From Acidimicrobiaceae bacterium (GTDB lineage Bacteria > Actinomycetota > Acidimicrobiia > Acidimicrobiales > RAAP-2), in assembly GCA_003133325.1 (NCBI GenBank), contig PKXA01000111.1, forward strand, positions 62,001 to 126,000: DNA of 64,000 nt, in the 5' to 3' direction. The notes beneath the pieces are model-generated. The model was not told where the DNA came from and did no database searches. It saw only the letters and a list, made by a program, of their open reading frames with translations. The translations under genes were made by a program, and so were the position numbers. Shown piece after piece: positions 8,248 through 16,096 of the stretch (its first letter is position 1; each line of letters opens with the position of its first letter).

Positions 8248-9735
8248 ATGTCCGGAGGGATTGTGTCGTGGGGGGTTTATCTGCCCTACTGGCGGCTCGA
8301 GCGCGCTGCCATCGGCGCGGCGTTCGGCACTGCCACCGCCAGGGGAACCCGGGCGGTTGCCTCCTATGACGAGGACACCACCACCCTGGGTGTGGAGGCA
8401 GGGCGCCGGGCGCTGAGCATCGCCGGGGTGCCGGTTCCCGAGGATCTCTTCTTCTCCACCCCGGCTCCGGCATATCTCGACAAGACCAACGCCACCACGA
8501 TTCACGCTGCACTGGGCCTTCCGCCGGGTGCCGGCGCCTATGACCTCTGCGGTTCGGTGCGTTCGGCCTGGGCCACCATGAGCCTGACCGCCCTCAGCGG
8601 TGAGCGGCGTCCGTCCATGGCCGTCATCTCTGATCTGCGCACCGGTCTGCCGGGTGGGGCCGAAGAGAGCCAGGGAGGGGATGGTGCGGTGGCATTCGTC
8701 TTCGCTCCCGAGGGCGGTGTGGCCGAGGTGAAGGGACATGCATCGGTCACCGACGAATTCCTCGAGCGCTGGCGGATTCCGGGCGAGACAGCCTCCCGTC
8801 AATGGGAGGATCGCTTCGGCGAGGAGGTCTACCTACCTGCGGCCCGAGCCGCCTTCACCGCTGCGCTGCAGAACGCAGGCCTGACCATCGACGACGTCGA
8901 CCATTTGGTGGTGGCCGGCCTGCATGCCCGGGCCGTCGGTTCGCTGCGGAAATCGCTCGGCGTTCCGTCGGACCGTGTGGCCCCCGACCATGTGGCGCGC
9001 ATCGGGAATCTCGGTGCCGCCCAAGCCGGAGTGGGTCTGGCTGATGTGTTGGAACGCGGGTCTCCCGGCCAGGTGGTGGTGGTGCTCGAGCTCGCCGACG
9101 GGGCTGACGCGGTCGTGTTGCGCACCACGCCCGCCCTGGCCGCGGTACAAGAGGAACGGCGGAAGGCGGGCTCGATCGATGTCGCGGCACTGGCCGGCCA
9201 GGGTCGCGCCGACCTCCCGTATGCGGTGTTCCTCACCTGGCGGGGCCACCTCCGCCGTGAGCCCCCGCGCCGACCCGATCCCGAACGGCCCGATGCTCCC
9301 GCCATGCGACGGAACGAGAGTTGGAAATTCGGCTTCGTTGCCAGCCGTTGTGTGGCGTGCGGTTTTGTCCACCTTCCGCCCACCCGGGTCTGCCTGTCGT
9401 GCCGGGCCGTCGACCGGATGGAACCTCTGCGGCTGGCCGATGTGAGGGGCACGGTGGCCACCTACACCGTCGATCGATTGGCGTTCAGTCTTTCACCGCC
9501 CATGGTCGGAGCGGTGATCGACTTCGACGGCGGCGGTCGATACCGGGGAGAGATGACCGACGTCGACCCCGGGACGGTGTCCATTGGCACCCGGGTCGAG
9601 ATGACCTTCCGGCGCCTCTACACCGCCGAAGGGGTACATAATTACTTCTGGAAGGCTCGGCCCCTGTCCGACGGCGGCGGAGCAACGGACGAGGACGCCG
9701 GGTCGGTTGACGCGGGTGGAACAGAGAGAGGCTGA
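8248..9735 (+). CDS. HMG-CoA synthase-like thiolase-fold protein fused to a DUF35 (rubredoxin/OB-fold) domain
   Basis: 495 aa from the ATG six nt after AAAGGAAG. Residues 1 to about 330 match the archaeal/bacterial HMG-CoA synthase-like branch of the thiolase superfamily: SYDEDTTTLGVEAGRRAL near residue 40 and the probable nucleophile Cys101 in YDLCGSVRSAW. From about 350 a zinc ribbon (CVACGF plus CLSC) leads into an OB fold, the DUF35 pair that in archaea bridges thiolase and HMG-CoA synthase and in mycobacteria partners Ltp2 aldolases. Here the bridge is fused to the synthase-like domain. The thiolase gene starts two bases after the stop. The pair probably does a C-C bond forming or breaking step on an acyl-CoA. 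Which reaction is inference. Confidence 0.85.
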   Translation: MSGGIVSWGVYLPYWRLERAAIGAAFGTATARGTRAVASYDEDTTTLGVEAGRRALSIAGVPVPEDLFFSTPAPAYLDKTNATTIHAALGLPPGAGAYDLCGSVRSAWATMSLTALSGERRPSMAVISDLRTGLPGGAEESQGGDGAVAFVFAPEGGVAEVKGHASVTDEFLERWRIPGETASRQWEDRFGEEVYLPAARAAFTAALQNAGLTIDDVDHLVVAGLHARAVGSLRKSLGVPSDRVAPDHVARIGNLGAAQAGVGLADVLERGSPGQVVVVLELADGADAVVLRTTPALAAVQEERRKAGSIDVAALAGQGRADLPYAVFLTWRGHLRREPPRRPDPERPDAPAMRRNESWKFGFVASRCVACGFVHLPPTRVCLSCRAVDRMEPLRLADVRGTVATYTVDRLAFSLSPPMVGAVIDFDGGGRYRGEMTDVDPGTVSIGTRVEMTFRRLYTAEGVHNYFWKARPLSDGGGATDEDAGSVDAGGTERG

Positions 9736-9736
9736 C

Positions 9737-10942
9737 ATGGCCAGCAGAGGGATTCGTGACCGGGTGGCGATCGTGGGAATGGGTTGCACCCCCTTCGGCG
9801 AACTGTGGGACAAGAGCGTCGACGACCTCCTCACCGATGCCACCGTGGAGTGTGTGGACTCGGCTGGCATCTCCCTCGACGACGTCGACGCCTTCTGGTT
9901 GGGGACCATGGGTTCGGGCCTCTCGGGCCTCACCCTCTCCCGACCGCTCAAGATCGATTACAAACCGGTGACCCATGTGGAGAACTTCTGCGCCACCGGC
10001 TCGGAAGCGTATCGAAATGCCTGTTACGCGGTGGCCTCCGGCGCCTACGACCTGGCCATGGCCGTCGGGGTGGAGAAGCTGAAGGACTCGGGCTATTCCG
10101 GACTCACCGGGATCCGACAGGTCGGGGACGGGACCCTCGCCGGGCTGAGCTCTCCCGCGGCGTTTTCGTTTCTGGTGCCGGCGTATGCCCACAAGTACGG
10201 GGTGGATCCGGACGAGTTGAAGTCGGTGCTCACCCGGATCGCCTGGAAGAACCACCGGAACGGGGCCGTGAACCCCCGGGCCCAATTTCGCAAGGAGGTC
10301 TCCATGGAGAAGATCGCCTCCTCGCCACTGGTGGCGGGCGAGCTCGGAGTGTTCGACTGCAGCGGAGTGAGCGATGGGGCCGCCGCGGTGGTGGTGTGCC
10401 GGGCTGAGGATGCGCACCGGTATACCGACACGCCGCTCTACGTCAAGGGACTCAGCTTGGTGGCCGGACCGGCGGCCGGCATCATCGATCCCGACTATGA
10501 CTACACCAGTTTCGAAGAGGTGGTCAGGTCAGCCGCCGATGCCTATCACCAGGCCGGGATCACCGATCCCCGCGCCCAGCTGGCCATGGCTGAAGTCCAC
10601 GACTGCTTCACCCCGACCGAGTTGGTACTGATGGAGGACCTCGGTTTCGCCGAGCGGGGCACGGCGTGGAAGGAGGTGATGGCCGGGACGTTCGACCGGG
10701 ACGGGGAGCTTCCCGTCAACCCCGACGGTGGACTCAAGAGCTTCGGGCACCCGATCGGGGCCTCGGGATTGCGGATGCTCTTCGAGTGTTGGCTGCAGCT
10801 GAGGGGAAAGGCCCCACCCGAACGTCAGATCGCCGGCGTGGGCGAGGGCGGCCGTACGCTCGGTCTCACCCACAACCTCGGCGGTGGCCCAGGTGAGTGC
10901 GTCAGTTTCGTGGGTGTGGTGGGAAGCCAACTGTCGGACTGA
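9737..10942 (+). CDS. SCP-x type thiolase / lipid-transfer thiolase-fold protein
   Basis: 401 aa starting MASRGIRDRVAIVGMGCTPF, directly after the DUF35 fusion gene and with AGAGAGAGG just upstream of its ATG. NFCATGSEAYRNACYAV carries the first active-site Cys near residue 91, SFGHPIGASG near 335 carries the conserved His, and GECVSFVGVVG near the end the second Cys. It belongs to the SCPx/Ltp group, whose members are thiolases of branched or steroid side chains, or aldolases when partnered with DUF35 proteins. Its position next to an HMG-CoA-synthase-like/DUF35 fusion argues for a physical complex. Substrate unknown. Confidence 0.88.
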   Translation: MASRGIRDRVAIVGMGCTPFGELWDKSVDDLLTDATVECVDSAGISLDDVDAFWLGTMGSGLSGLTLSRPLKIDYKPVTHVENFCATGSEAYRNACYAVASGAYDLAMAVGVEKLKDSGYSGLTGIRQVGDGTLAGLSSPAAFSFLVPAYAHKYGVDPDELKSVLTRIAWKNHRNGAVNPRAQFRKEVSMEKIASSPLVAGELGVFDCSGVSDGAAAVVVCRAEDAHRYTDTPLYVKGLSLVAGPAAGIIDPDYDYTSFEEVVRSAADAYHQAGITDPRAQLAMAEVHDCFTPTELVLMEDLGFAERGTAWKEVMAGTFDRDGELPVNPDGGLKSFGHPIGASGLRMLFECWLQLRGKAPPERQIAGVGEGGRTLGLTHNLGGGPGECVSFVGVVGSQLSD

Positions 10943-11023
10943 GAGCCTGGGTGCGATTGCCCGGCAGGCCTTGGCTACCATGGCCCGGTCCGGTCTTCGG
11001 TTCGTAGCGACAAGGGGGGACAC

Positions 11024-12247
11024 ATGGGGCATGGTGGAGGTGTCGATCCTTTCGCCGAGAACGAGGACCAGACGGCTCTCCGCCAACTGGCCCGTGAGGT
11101 GGCGGCCCGGGAGATCGCCCCGCGCGCCGCCCATCACGACGAGACGGGCGAGCTGCCGCGCCAGGCCATCAAGGCGCTGGCCGATGCCGACCTCTTTCGT
11201 GTGACGATCGGCGAACAATGGGGCGGCCTGGGCATGGGCGACGTGGAGGCGGCCATCGTGCTGGAGGAGATCGCCCGCCACGACGTGTCGTCAGCCATCT
11301 GTTGTCAGCTGGCGTACAACGGCCCGGCCAGGGGAATCGAGCATCTGGGTAGCCCGGGGCTGAAAGACCGGTGGCTACCCGCGGTGGCCGACGGCGATGC
11401 CATCATCAGCATCGGGATCACCGAACCCGATGCCGGCTCCGCCGTGCAGTCCATGCGCTCCGCGTTGACCGAGGACGGTCAGGGACGGTGGCGGCTCAAC
11501 GGCTACAAGAACTACTCGACACTCGGGCATGGGGCGGCCGCCGTGCTGGTCTGGTGCCGATGGCCGGGAGGCGACGGGGCCCGGGGGATCGGAGCCGTGG
11601 TGGTGCCGACCGATCGGCAAGGGGTGGAGCTGACCGGTCTGCATCGGGGAATGGGAATCCACGCCGCCACCGAATCGGAGATGGCCTTCGACGGGGTATT
11701 GATCACCGAGGAAGATGTGCTGCTGGCCGGTGACCCGGGTTCCTCCGAGCCGTTCAAGCTCTTGTTGTCCCATCTCAATCATGAGCGCTGCGGCAACGCC
11801 GCCATGTGTGTGGGGGCCGCCCAGGGTGCTCTCGAACTCTCGGTCGACTATATGAACGATCGCATCGTCGGTGGGCGGCCGATCGCCGAACTGCAGGGCC
11901 TGCAGTGGAAGCTGGCGGACATGGCGGTGGCTCTCGAGGGCGCGCGCATGCTGTTGGCCCGAGCCGTACGCCTGGCCGGGCCGGGGGGCACGCCACCGCC
12001 GATGGAGACGGCCATGGCCAAGGCCGCCGCCAACCTGGCGGCCAAGTACGTCTGTGACGAGGCCATACAGATTCACGGTGGGTACGGCTACAGCCGCGAG
12101 TATCCGCTGGAGCGGGCCTATCGGGATATCCGCGGACTGTGCATCGGGGCCGGCACTGTCGAGGCACAGCGCAATTTCATCGGCTCGAGCATGGTTCGGG
12201 GCCGGACCACCGTTTCCGCCGGCTGGCGGACCCCGGCGCCGGGATGA
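11024..12247 (+). CDS. Acyl-CoA dehydrogenase
   Basis: 407 aa, full length for a FAD acyl-CoA dehydrogenase. Start ATG follows AAGGGGGGA. Flavin and substrate segments: ITEPDAGSAVQSM near residue 135 and IQIHGGYGYSREYPLERAYR near 348. At the usual base position (YEGT in medium-chain enzymes) it reads IGAGTVEAQR, so the Glu is absent there; an alternative Glu sits in NHERCGNAAM, as in isovaleryl-CoA dehydrogenase. It should introduce an alpha,beta double bond into an acyl-CoA. Placed 80 nt after the thiolase and 55 nt before the E1 alpha gene, so it probably belongs to the same transcription run. Confidence 0.9.
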   Translation: MGHGGGVDPFAENEDQTALRQLAREVAAREIAPRAAHHDETGELPRQAIKALADADLFRVTIGEQWGGLGMGDVEAAIVLEEIARHDVSSAICCQLAYNGPARGIEHLGSPGLKDRWLPAVADGDAIISIGITEPDAGSAVQSMRSALTEDGQGRWRLNGYKNYSTLGHGAAAVLVWCRWPGGDGARGIGAVVVPTDRQGVELTGLHRGMGIHAATESEMAFDGVLITEEDVLLAGDPGSSEPFKLLLSHLNHERCGNAAMCVGAAQGALELSVDYMNDRIVGGRPIAELQGLQWKLADMAVALEGARMLLARAVRLAGPGGTPPPMETAMAKAAANLAAKYVCDEAIQIHGGYGYSREYPLERAYRDIRGLCIGAGTVEAQRNFIGSSMVRGRTTVSAGWRTPAPG

Positions 12248-12301
12248 CGTCGCCGGCTGGTTCGCTCCGGACCGATCGATGATGGACGAAGGGGGACTGG
12301 G

Positions 12302-13327
12302 ATGACGGTGTCCACAACGCAGCCCGTTGGGTCAGGCGGCTCGAACGAAGGCCTCACCGACGATGCCGCGCTGCGCATCTTCCGCACCGTGACCACCATC
12401 CGTTCCACCGAGGACCGGATCATCAGGGGATTGAGTTCGGGGGAGCTCCGGATGACCTACTACACGGTCAGGGGCCAGGAGGTGATCCCGGCGGCCATCT
12501 GCGAGCATCTGCGGCGCGACGACTACATGGTCACCACCTACCGCGGGATGCACGACTGCATCGCCAAGGGGGTTCCTCTCGACGAACTGGTGGCGGAGAT
12601 GTGCGGAAAGGTGACCGGCACCTCCAAGGGGAAGGGCGGGCCCATGCACCTCTCCGACCCGCAGTCGGGACTGATGGTCACCACCGGAGTGGTGGGCGGC
12701 GGACTCCCCATCGCGGTCGGCCTGGCTCTGTCGAGCAAACTCCGGGGCACCGATCAGGTCACCGTGGTGAACTTCGGTGACGGAGCCACCAGCATCGGTG
12801 CCACCCACGAGGCGTGCAACCTGGCCGCGCTCTGGGAGGTCCCCGTCGTCTTCGTGTGCCAGAACAACCAGTACGGCGAGCACACCAAGTTCGCCGACTA
12901 CACCCGGTCGCCGAGCCTGGCCGAACGATTTCGCGGCTACGGGATGGAGGCCCGGACGGTGGACGGGAACAGCGTCCCCGCCATGCACGAGGCGGCCGCG
13001 GAGGCCATCGGGGCGGCACGCTCCGGCTCTGGCCCGGTCTTCTTGGAGTGCCTGACCTACCGACTGGGCGGCCATTCCTTCGGGGCCACCACCGAGTACA
13101 TGGACCCCGACGAGTTGTCGCAGGCAGAGGCGAACGAGCCGGTCGGCCGGTACCGCCGATGGCTGGTGGACCAGCGGGGGATCGGCGAGGACGTGCTTGC
13201 CGACATCGAGGCGGCGGTGGTGTCGAGCGTCGAGGCGGCGGTCGAGGCGGCGAAGGCCAGCCCACCTCCGGCGCCCGAAGAACTGTTGACCGATGTGTTC
13301 TCGAGCGTGGAGGCGCTCCCGCGATGA
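12302..13327 (+). CDS. TPP-dependent 2-oxoacid dehydrogenase E1 component, alpha subunit
   Basis: 341 aa. The thiamine-diphosphate motif is clear: VNFGDGATSIG at about residue 158 through to QNNQYGEH near 190 (GDG...N spacing about 27). TTYRGMHDCIAKG and GGPMHLSD are also E1-alpha hallmarks. The family decarboxylates pyruvate, branched 2-oxoacids or acetoin and transfers the acyl or hydroxyalkyl group to a lipoyl arm. The start has GAAGGGGG upstream. It overlaps the beta-subunit start by 4 bp (ATGA). Which oxoacid is used cannot be told; the position among acyl-CoA genes favours a branched-chain-like or acetoin-like role over central pyruvate dehydrogenase. Confidence 0.9.
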   Translation: MTVSTTQPVGSGGSNEGLTDDAALRIFRTVTTIRSTEDRIIRGLSSGELRMTYYTVRGQEVIPAAICEHLRRDDYMVTTYRGMHDCIAKGVPLDELVAEMCGKVTGTSKGKGGPMHLSDPQSGLMVTTGVVGGGLPIAVGLALSSKLRGTDQVTVVNFGDGATSIGATHEACNLAALWEVPVVFVCQNNQYGEHTKFADYTRSPSLAERFRGYGMEARTVDGNSVPAMHEAAAEAIGAARSGSGPVFLECLTYRLGGHSFGATTEYMDPDELSQAEANEPVGRYRRWLVDQRGIGEDVLADIEAAVVSSVEAAVEAAKASPPPAPEELLTDVFSSVEALPR

Positions 13328-14310
13328 CGACGGATGATCCGATCCACACCCTGTCCGAAGCCGTGAACCAGGCGATGGACATCGCCATGGCCGAGGACCC
13401 CGATGTCTTCGCCCTCGGTGAGGACATCGAGGACCCCATCGGTGGCGTCATGAAGGGGACCAAGGGCCTCTCGACGAAGTACGGACGGGAGCGGGTACGC
13501 AACACCCCGATCTCCGAGCAGGCCATCGTGGGGGCCGCCATCGGCGCGTCATTGGTGGGGATGCGCCCGATCGCCGAGGTGATGCTGATGGACTTCTTCG
13601 CGGTGGCCATGGACCAGGTGGCGAACCACGCGGCCAAGCTCCGGTACATGTCGGGTGGGCGGACCAACGTCCCCATCACCATCCGCACATCTGTCGGGGG
13701 CGGCCGCCAATTCGGGGCGCAGCACTCCCAGTCGCTCGAGGCCTGGATGATGCACATCCCCGGTCTGAAGGTGGCGGTTCCGAGTACGCCCCGCGACGCC
13801 AAGGGCCTGCTGTACTCGTGCATCTTCGATGACGACCCCTGCATCTTCATGGAGACCATGTCGTTGTTGTTCACCCGTGGGCCGGTGCCACCCGGACGTT
13901 TCGAGATTCCCCTCGGCGTCGCCGACGTGAAGCGGGCCGGTGACGACGTCTCGGTGGTGACCTGGGGGTGGCAGGTGCCCGAGGCCCTGGCCGCGGCCGA
14001 GACCCTGGCCGACGAGGGCATCAGCGTGGAGGTGGTCGACCTCCGGACCCTGGTACCGCTGGACCGGGATGCCATTCTCCGCAGTGTGGCCAAGACGACC
14101 CGGGCGGTGGTGGTGCATGCCGCCACCCAGTTCGCCGGCCCCGGGGCGGAGATCGCCTCGCTGGTGGGACACGAGCTCTTCGGCCGGCTTTCGGCCCCGG
14201 TCGAACGCATGGGCGCCGCCTACTCGCCGGTGCCATACGCCGCCGAGTTGGAGTCGTTGCACTATCCCGAGCGGAAACGGATCGCCGCCACCATCCGGGC
14301 CATGGCCTGA
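13324..14310 (+). CDS. TPP-dependent 2-oxoacid dehydrogenase E1 component, beta subunit
   Basis: 328 aa, starting at the ATG that overlaps the alpha-subunit stop; the ORF track extends it far upstream in error. It has the transketolase-like pyrimidine-binding layout: FALGEDIEDPIGGVMKGTKG near residue 27, RVRNTPISEQAIVGAAIG near 59 (with the conserved Glu of E1 beta) and the C-terminal regulatory domain GPGAEIASLVGHELF near 275. Forms the alpha2beta2 E1 with the preceding gene. The stop is one base from the lipoyl-protein ATG, so the three genes form one translational unit. Confidence 0.9.
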   Translation: MTTDDPIHTLSEAVNQAMDIAMAEDPDVFALGEDIEDPIGGVMKGTKGLSTKYGRERVRNTPISEQAIVGAAIGASLVGMRPIAEVMLMDFFAVAMDQVANHAAKLRYMSGGRTNVPITIRTSVGGGRQFGAQHSQSLEAWMMHIPGLKVAVPSTPRDAKGLLYSCIFDDDPCIFMETMSLLFTRGPVPPGRFEIPLGVADVKRAGDDVSVVTWGWQVPEALAAAETLADEGISVEVVDLRTLVPLDRDAILRSVAKTTRAVVVHAATQFAGPGAEIASLVGHELFGRLSAPVERMGAAYSPVPYAAELESLHYPERKRIAATIRAMA

Positions 14311-14311
14311 C

Positions 14312-14581
14312 ATGAACGATACCGGCGACTCTTCCATGCCGGAGAAGAATCGGACCCCGATCAAGATCCCTCAGGCCGGCGTGGCCATCACCGAGGGCAC
14401 CATCATCGAATGGCTGGCAGCCGAAGGCGATCAGGTCGCTTCGGGACAGCCGCTGTACCGGCTCGAGACCGAGAAGGTGGAGATGGAAATGGAGTGCCCG
14501 GCGTCGGGCACCATCCACCTCATCGGCCAGATCGGGCAGCCCTATCCGGTCGGCGAGGACATCGGCTTCATCGATCCCTGA
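14312..14581 (+). CDS. Free-standing lipoyl (biotinyl/lipoyl-attachment) domain protein
   Basis: 89 aa, about one lipoyl domain and nothing else. IPQAGVAITEGTIIEWLAAE opens the beta-barrel and the Lys of LETEKVEMEME sits on the expected hairpin turn for lipoylation (E-T-D/E-K pattern). It lacks the peripheral-subunit binding domain and the acyltransferase domain of an E2. A Met nine codons in (MPEKNR) is an alternative start. It starts one base after the E1 beta stop, so it is presumably the swinging arm for this E1; the acyltransferase and E3 would have to come from elsewhere. Compared with glycine cleavage H protein it is too short. Confidence 0.87.
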   Translation: MNDTGDSSMPEKNRTPIKIPQAGVAITEGTIIEWLAAEGDQVASGQPLYRLETEKVEMEMECPASGTIHLIGQIGQPYPVGEDIGFIDP

Positions 14582-14673
14582 GAGGCCATCGGCAAAGTAC
14601 CCTGTTGGCTCACCGTCAAGGTGGCCGTGGAGAACGGGGCAAACCCGTCCTGCGCCTTACCAGGAGGAGTGGC

Positions 14674-15525
14674 ATGGAGAGCACGGAACTCGAGACGATC
14701 ATCTACGAGAAGGACGGCGCGATCGCCCGCATCGTGTTGAACATGCCGGAGAAGGCGAACATCCAGACCGCGCAACAGGTATGGGACTTCGAGGACTGCC
14801 TGACCCGGGCCGACCGTGACGAGGAGGTGAAGGTCGTCATCGTGAAGGCGAACGGGAAGGGGTTCTGTGCCGGCCACGCCATCGTCAGCCACGAAGAGAT
14901 GGCCGACGTCTATCCCACCACCGGCCCGACGCCGGAGCGGACCTGGAAGAAGCACAACTACGACCTCTTCCTCTGGCCGCCGCTGCGACTCTGGGAGTTC
15001 CCCAAGGCGACCATCGCCCAGGTCCACGGCTACTGCCTCGGGGGCGGCACCATCTATAGCCATATGTGTGATCTCACCATCGCATCCGACGACGCGTACT
15101 TTCAGATGCCCCTGCCCCAGGGGTTCGGGCTGCCCGGCGCCCAGACCCTCGTCGAGCCCTGGATGTTGATGAACTGGAAGCGGGCCTACGAGTACCTGTA
15201 CCTGTCGCCGACCCTGTCGGCGGAGAAGGCTCGCGAATGGGGCCTGGTCAACCGGGTGGTGCCACGAGCGGACCTCGAGGCGACTGTGGAGGAGACAGCC
15301 AGGACCATCGCCCAGATGCCCCTGACCACCATCATGACGGTGAAGGCCGGGGTGAAGCGGGCCTGGGAGACGATGGGCATGCGTGTCCATCTCCAGAGCA
15401 CCGCCGACTTCACCTCGATCGCCAGTTCGGCCACCGACGTGCGGGAGTTCATGGTGAAACAAAGTGGGCAGCGGCCGCGCCAGGTGGCCGAGAACCAGTC
15501 GCAGGCGGCGCGCCAGGCGGACTGA
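14674..15525 (+). CDS. Enoyl-CoA hydratase/isomerase family protein
   Basis: 283 aa crotonase-fold protein with a very good Shine-Dalgarno (AGGAGGAG, 4 nt before ATG). First oxyanion strand GKGFCAGHAIVSHEEM near residue 65 followed by a 35-residue insertion, second oxyanion segment GYCLGGGTIYSHMCDLTIA near 120. The His-Ala in FCAGHAI differs from the usual GHD. The layout resembles the hydratase at 5.7 kb and both have an aromatic-rich insertion (NYDLFLWPPLRLWEF here), suggesting a bulky substrate. The last 20 residues are a Gln/Arg-rich tail. It ends convergent with the SnoaL-like gene, 19 bp away. Confidence 0.88.
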   Translation: MESTELETIIYEKDGAIARIVLNMPEKANIQTAQQVWDFEDCLTRADRDEEVKVVIVKANGKGFCAGHAIVSHEEMADVYPTTGPTPERTWKKHNYDLFLWPPLRLWEFPKATIAQVHGYCLGGGTIYSHMCDLTIASDDAYFQMPLPQGFGLPGAQTLVEPWMLMNWKRAYEYLYLSPTLSAEKAREWGLVNRVVPRADLEATVEETARTIAQMPLTTIMTVKAGVKRAWETMGMRVHLQSTADFTSIASSATDVREFMVKQSGQRPRQVAENQSQAARQAD

Positions 15526-15544
15526 CCCGGGGCTCGTTCGAAGC

Positions 15545-15940
15545 TCACCCGTCCTTGGTGAATGTGCGCGTGACGAACCGCCAGCGTCCGTGGACCTTCA
15601 CCAGGGTGTCGGCATACTTGCCCGAGTGGGTGACCTCCTGACGGGGAGGATCACCCACCAGGGCATAGAGCTGTACGTACGCCTGCCCGGTCGCCCGGTC
15701 GCCGTCGCCCTCGATCACCAGGTTGGAAACCACGTGGCGGGGTGCCCGCACCGAGTCGGGAAACCCCCGGGCGAACTCTTCGAGCGCGTTGCGTCCTTCG
15801 AGGACCAGCCCACCGGCGTCGAACACGCCGTCGTCGACGAACGTTCCGGCCAACGCCGCTCCGTCGCCGCTGTCCATGGCGTGGCTGTAGCGGGCCACCA
15901 GTTGCCGGATGGCCAGCTGGTCGTCGGCCGTCAATCCCAT
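15545..15940 (-). CDS. SnoaL-like / NTF2-fold polyketide-cyclase-type protein
   Basis: 131 aa, starting at the ATG of MGLTADDQLAIRQ, which has GGAGAGGAAC just upstream; the longer track start is not supported. The sequence has the SnoaL_4 profile: an N-terminal helix pair with RYSHAMDSGDGAALAGTF, then FDAGGLVLEGR and a C-terminal strand GRWRFVTRTFTKDG. Proteins of this fold are isomerases, dehydratases or ring-hydroxylating dioxygenase beta-subunit-like. It lies between an enoyl-CoA hydratase and a ketosteroid-dehydrogenase-like flavoprotein and is divergent from the latter; a role in ketone/steroid-like isomerisation is possible but not shown. Confidence 0.82.
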   Translation of the reverse strand: MGLTADDQLAIRQLVARYSHAMDSGDGAALAGTFVDDGVFDAGGLVLEGRNALEEFARGFPDSVRAPRHVVSNLVIEGDGDRATGQAYVQLYALVGDPPRQEVTHSGKYADTLVKVHGRWRFVTRTFTKDG

Positions 15941-16040
15941 GTTCCTCTCCGTTCCCCGGCTGCGCACCTGTGTGATCCCGTGCCGAACCCGATGGTCGAC
16001 CGCCGGTGCCGACATCGGTCCGGAGGTTCGGTCGCGATGC

Positions 16041-16046
16041 TATAAC
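16041..16046 (+). promoter_or_regulatory. Possible -10 hexamer TATAAC for the flavoprotein operon
   Basis: TATAAC differs from TATAAT in the last base only and lies about 50 nt before the flavoprotein start in the divergent SnoaL/flavoprotein spacer. There is no convincing -35. Confidence 0.4.
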
Positions 16047-16096
16047 TGTCGCCAATCGGAAGAGCAGATCGTCTGGGTCTCGGGAGGGCGTCGACA

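Noticed and set aside
7420-8802. 460-aa minus-strand ORF
   Set aside because: Overlaps the acyl-CoA synthetase and the DUF35 fusion on the other strand and has shadow-type composition.
12759-14210. 483-aa minus-strand ORF
   Set aside because: Antisense to the E1 alpha and E1 beta genes, whose TPP motifs and coupling are clear.
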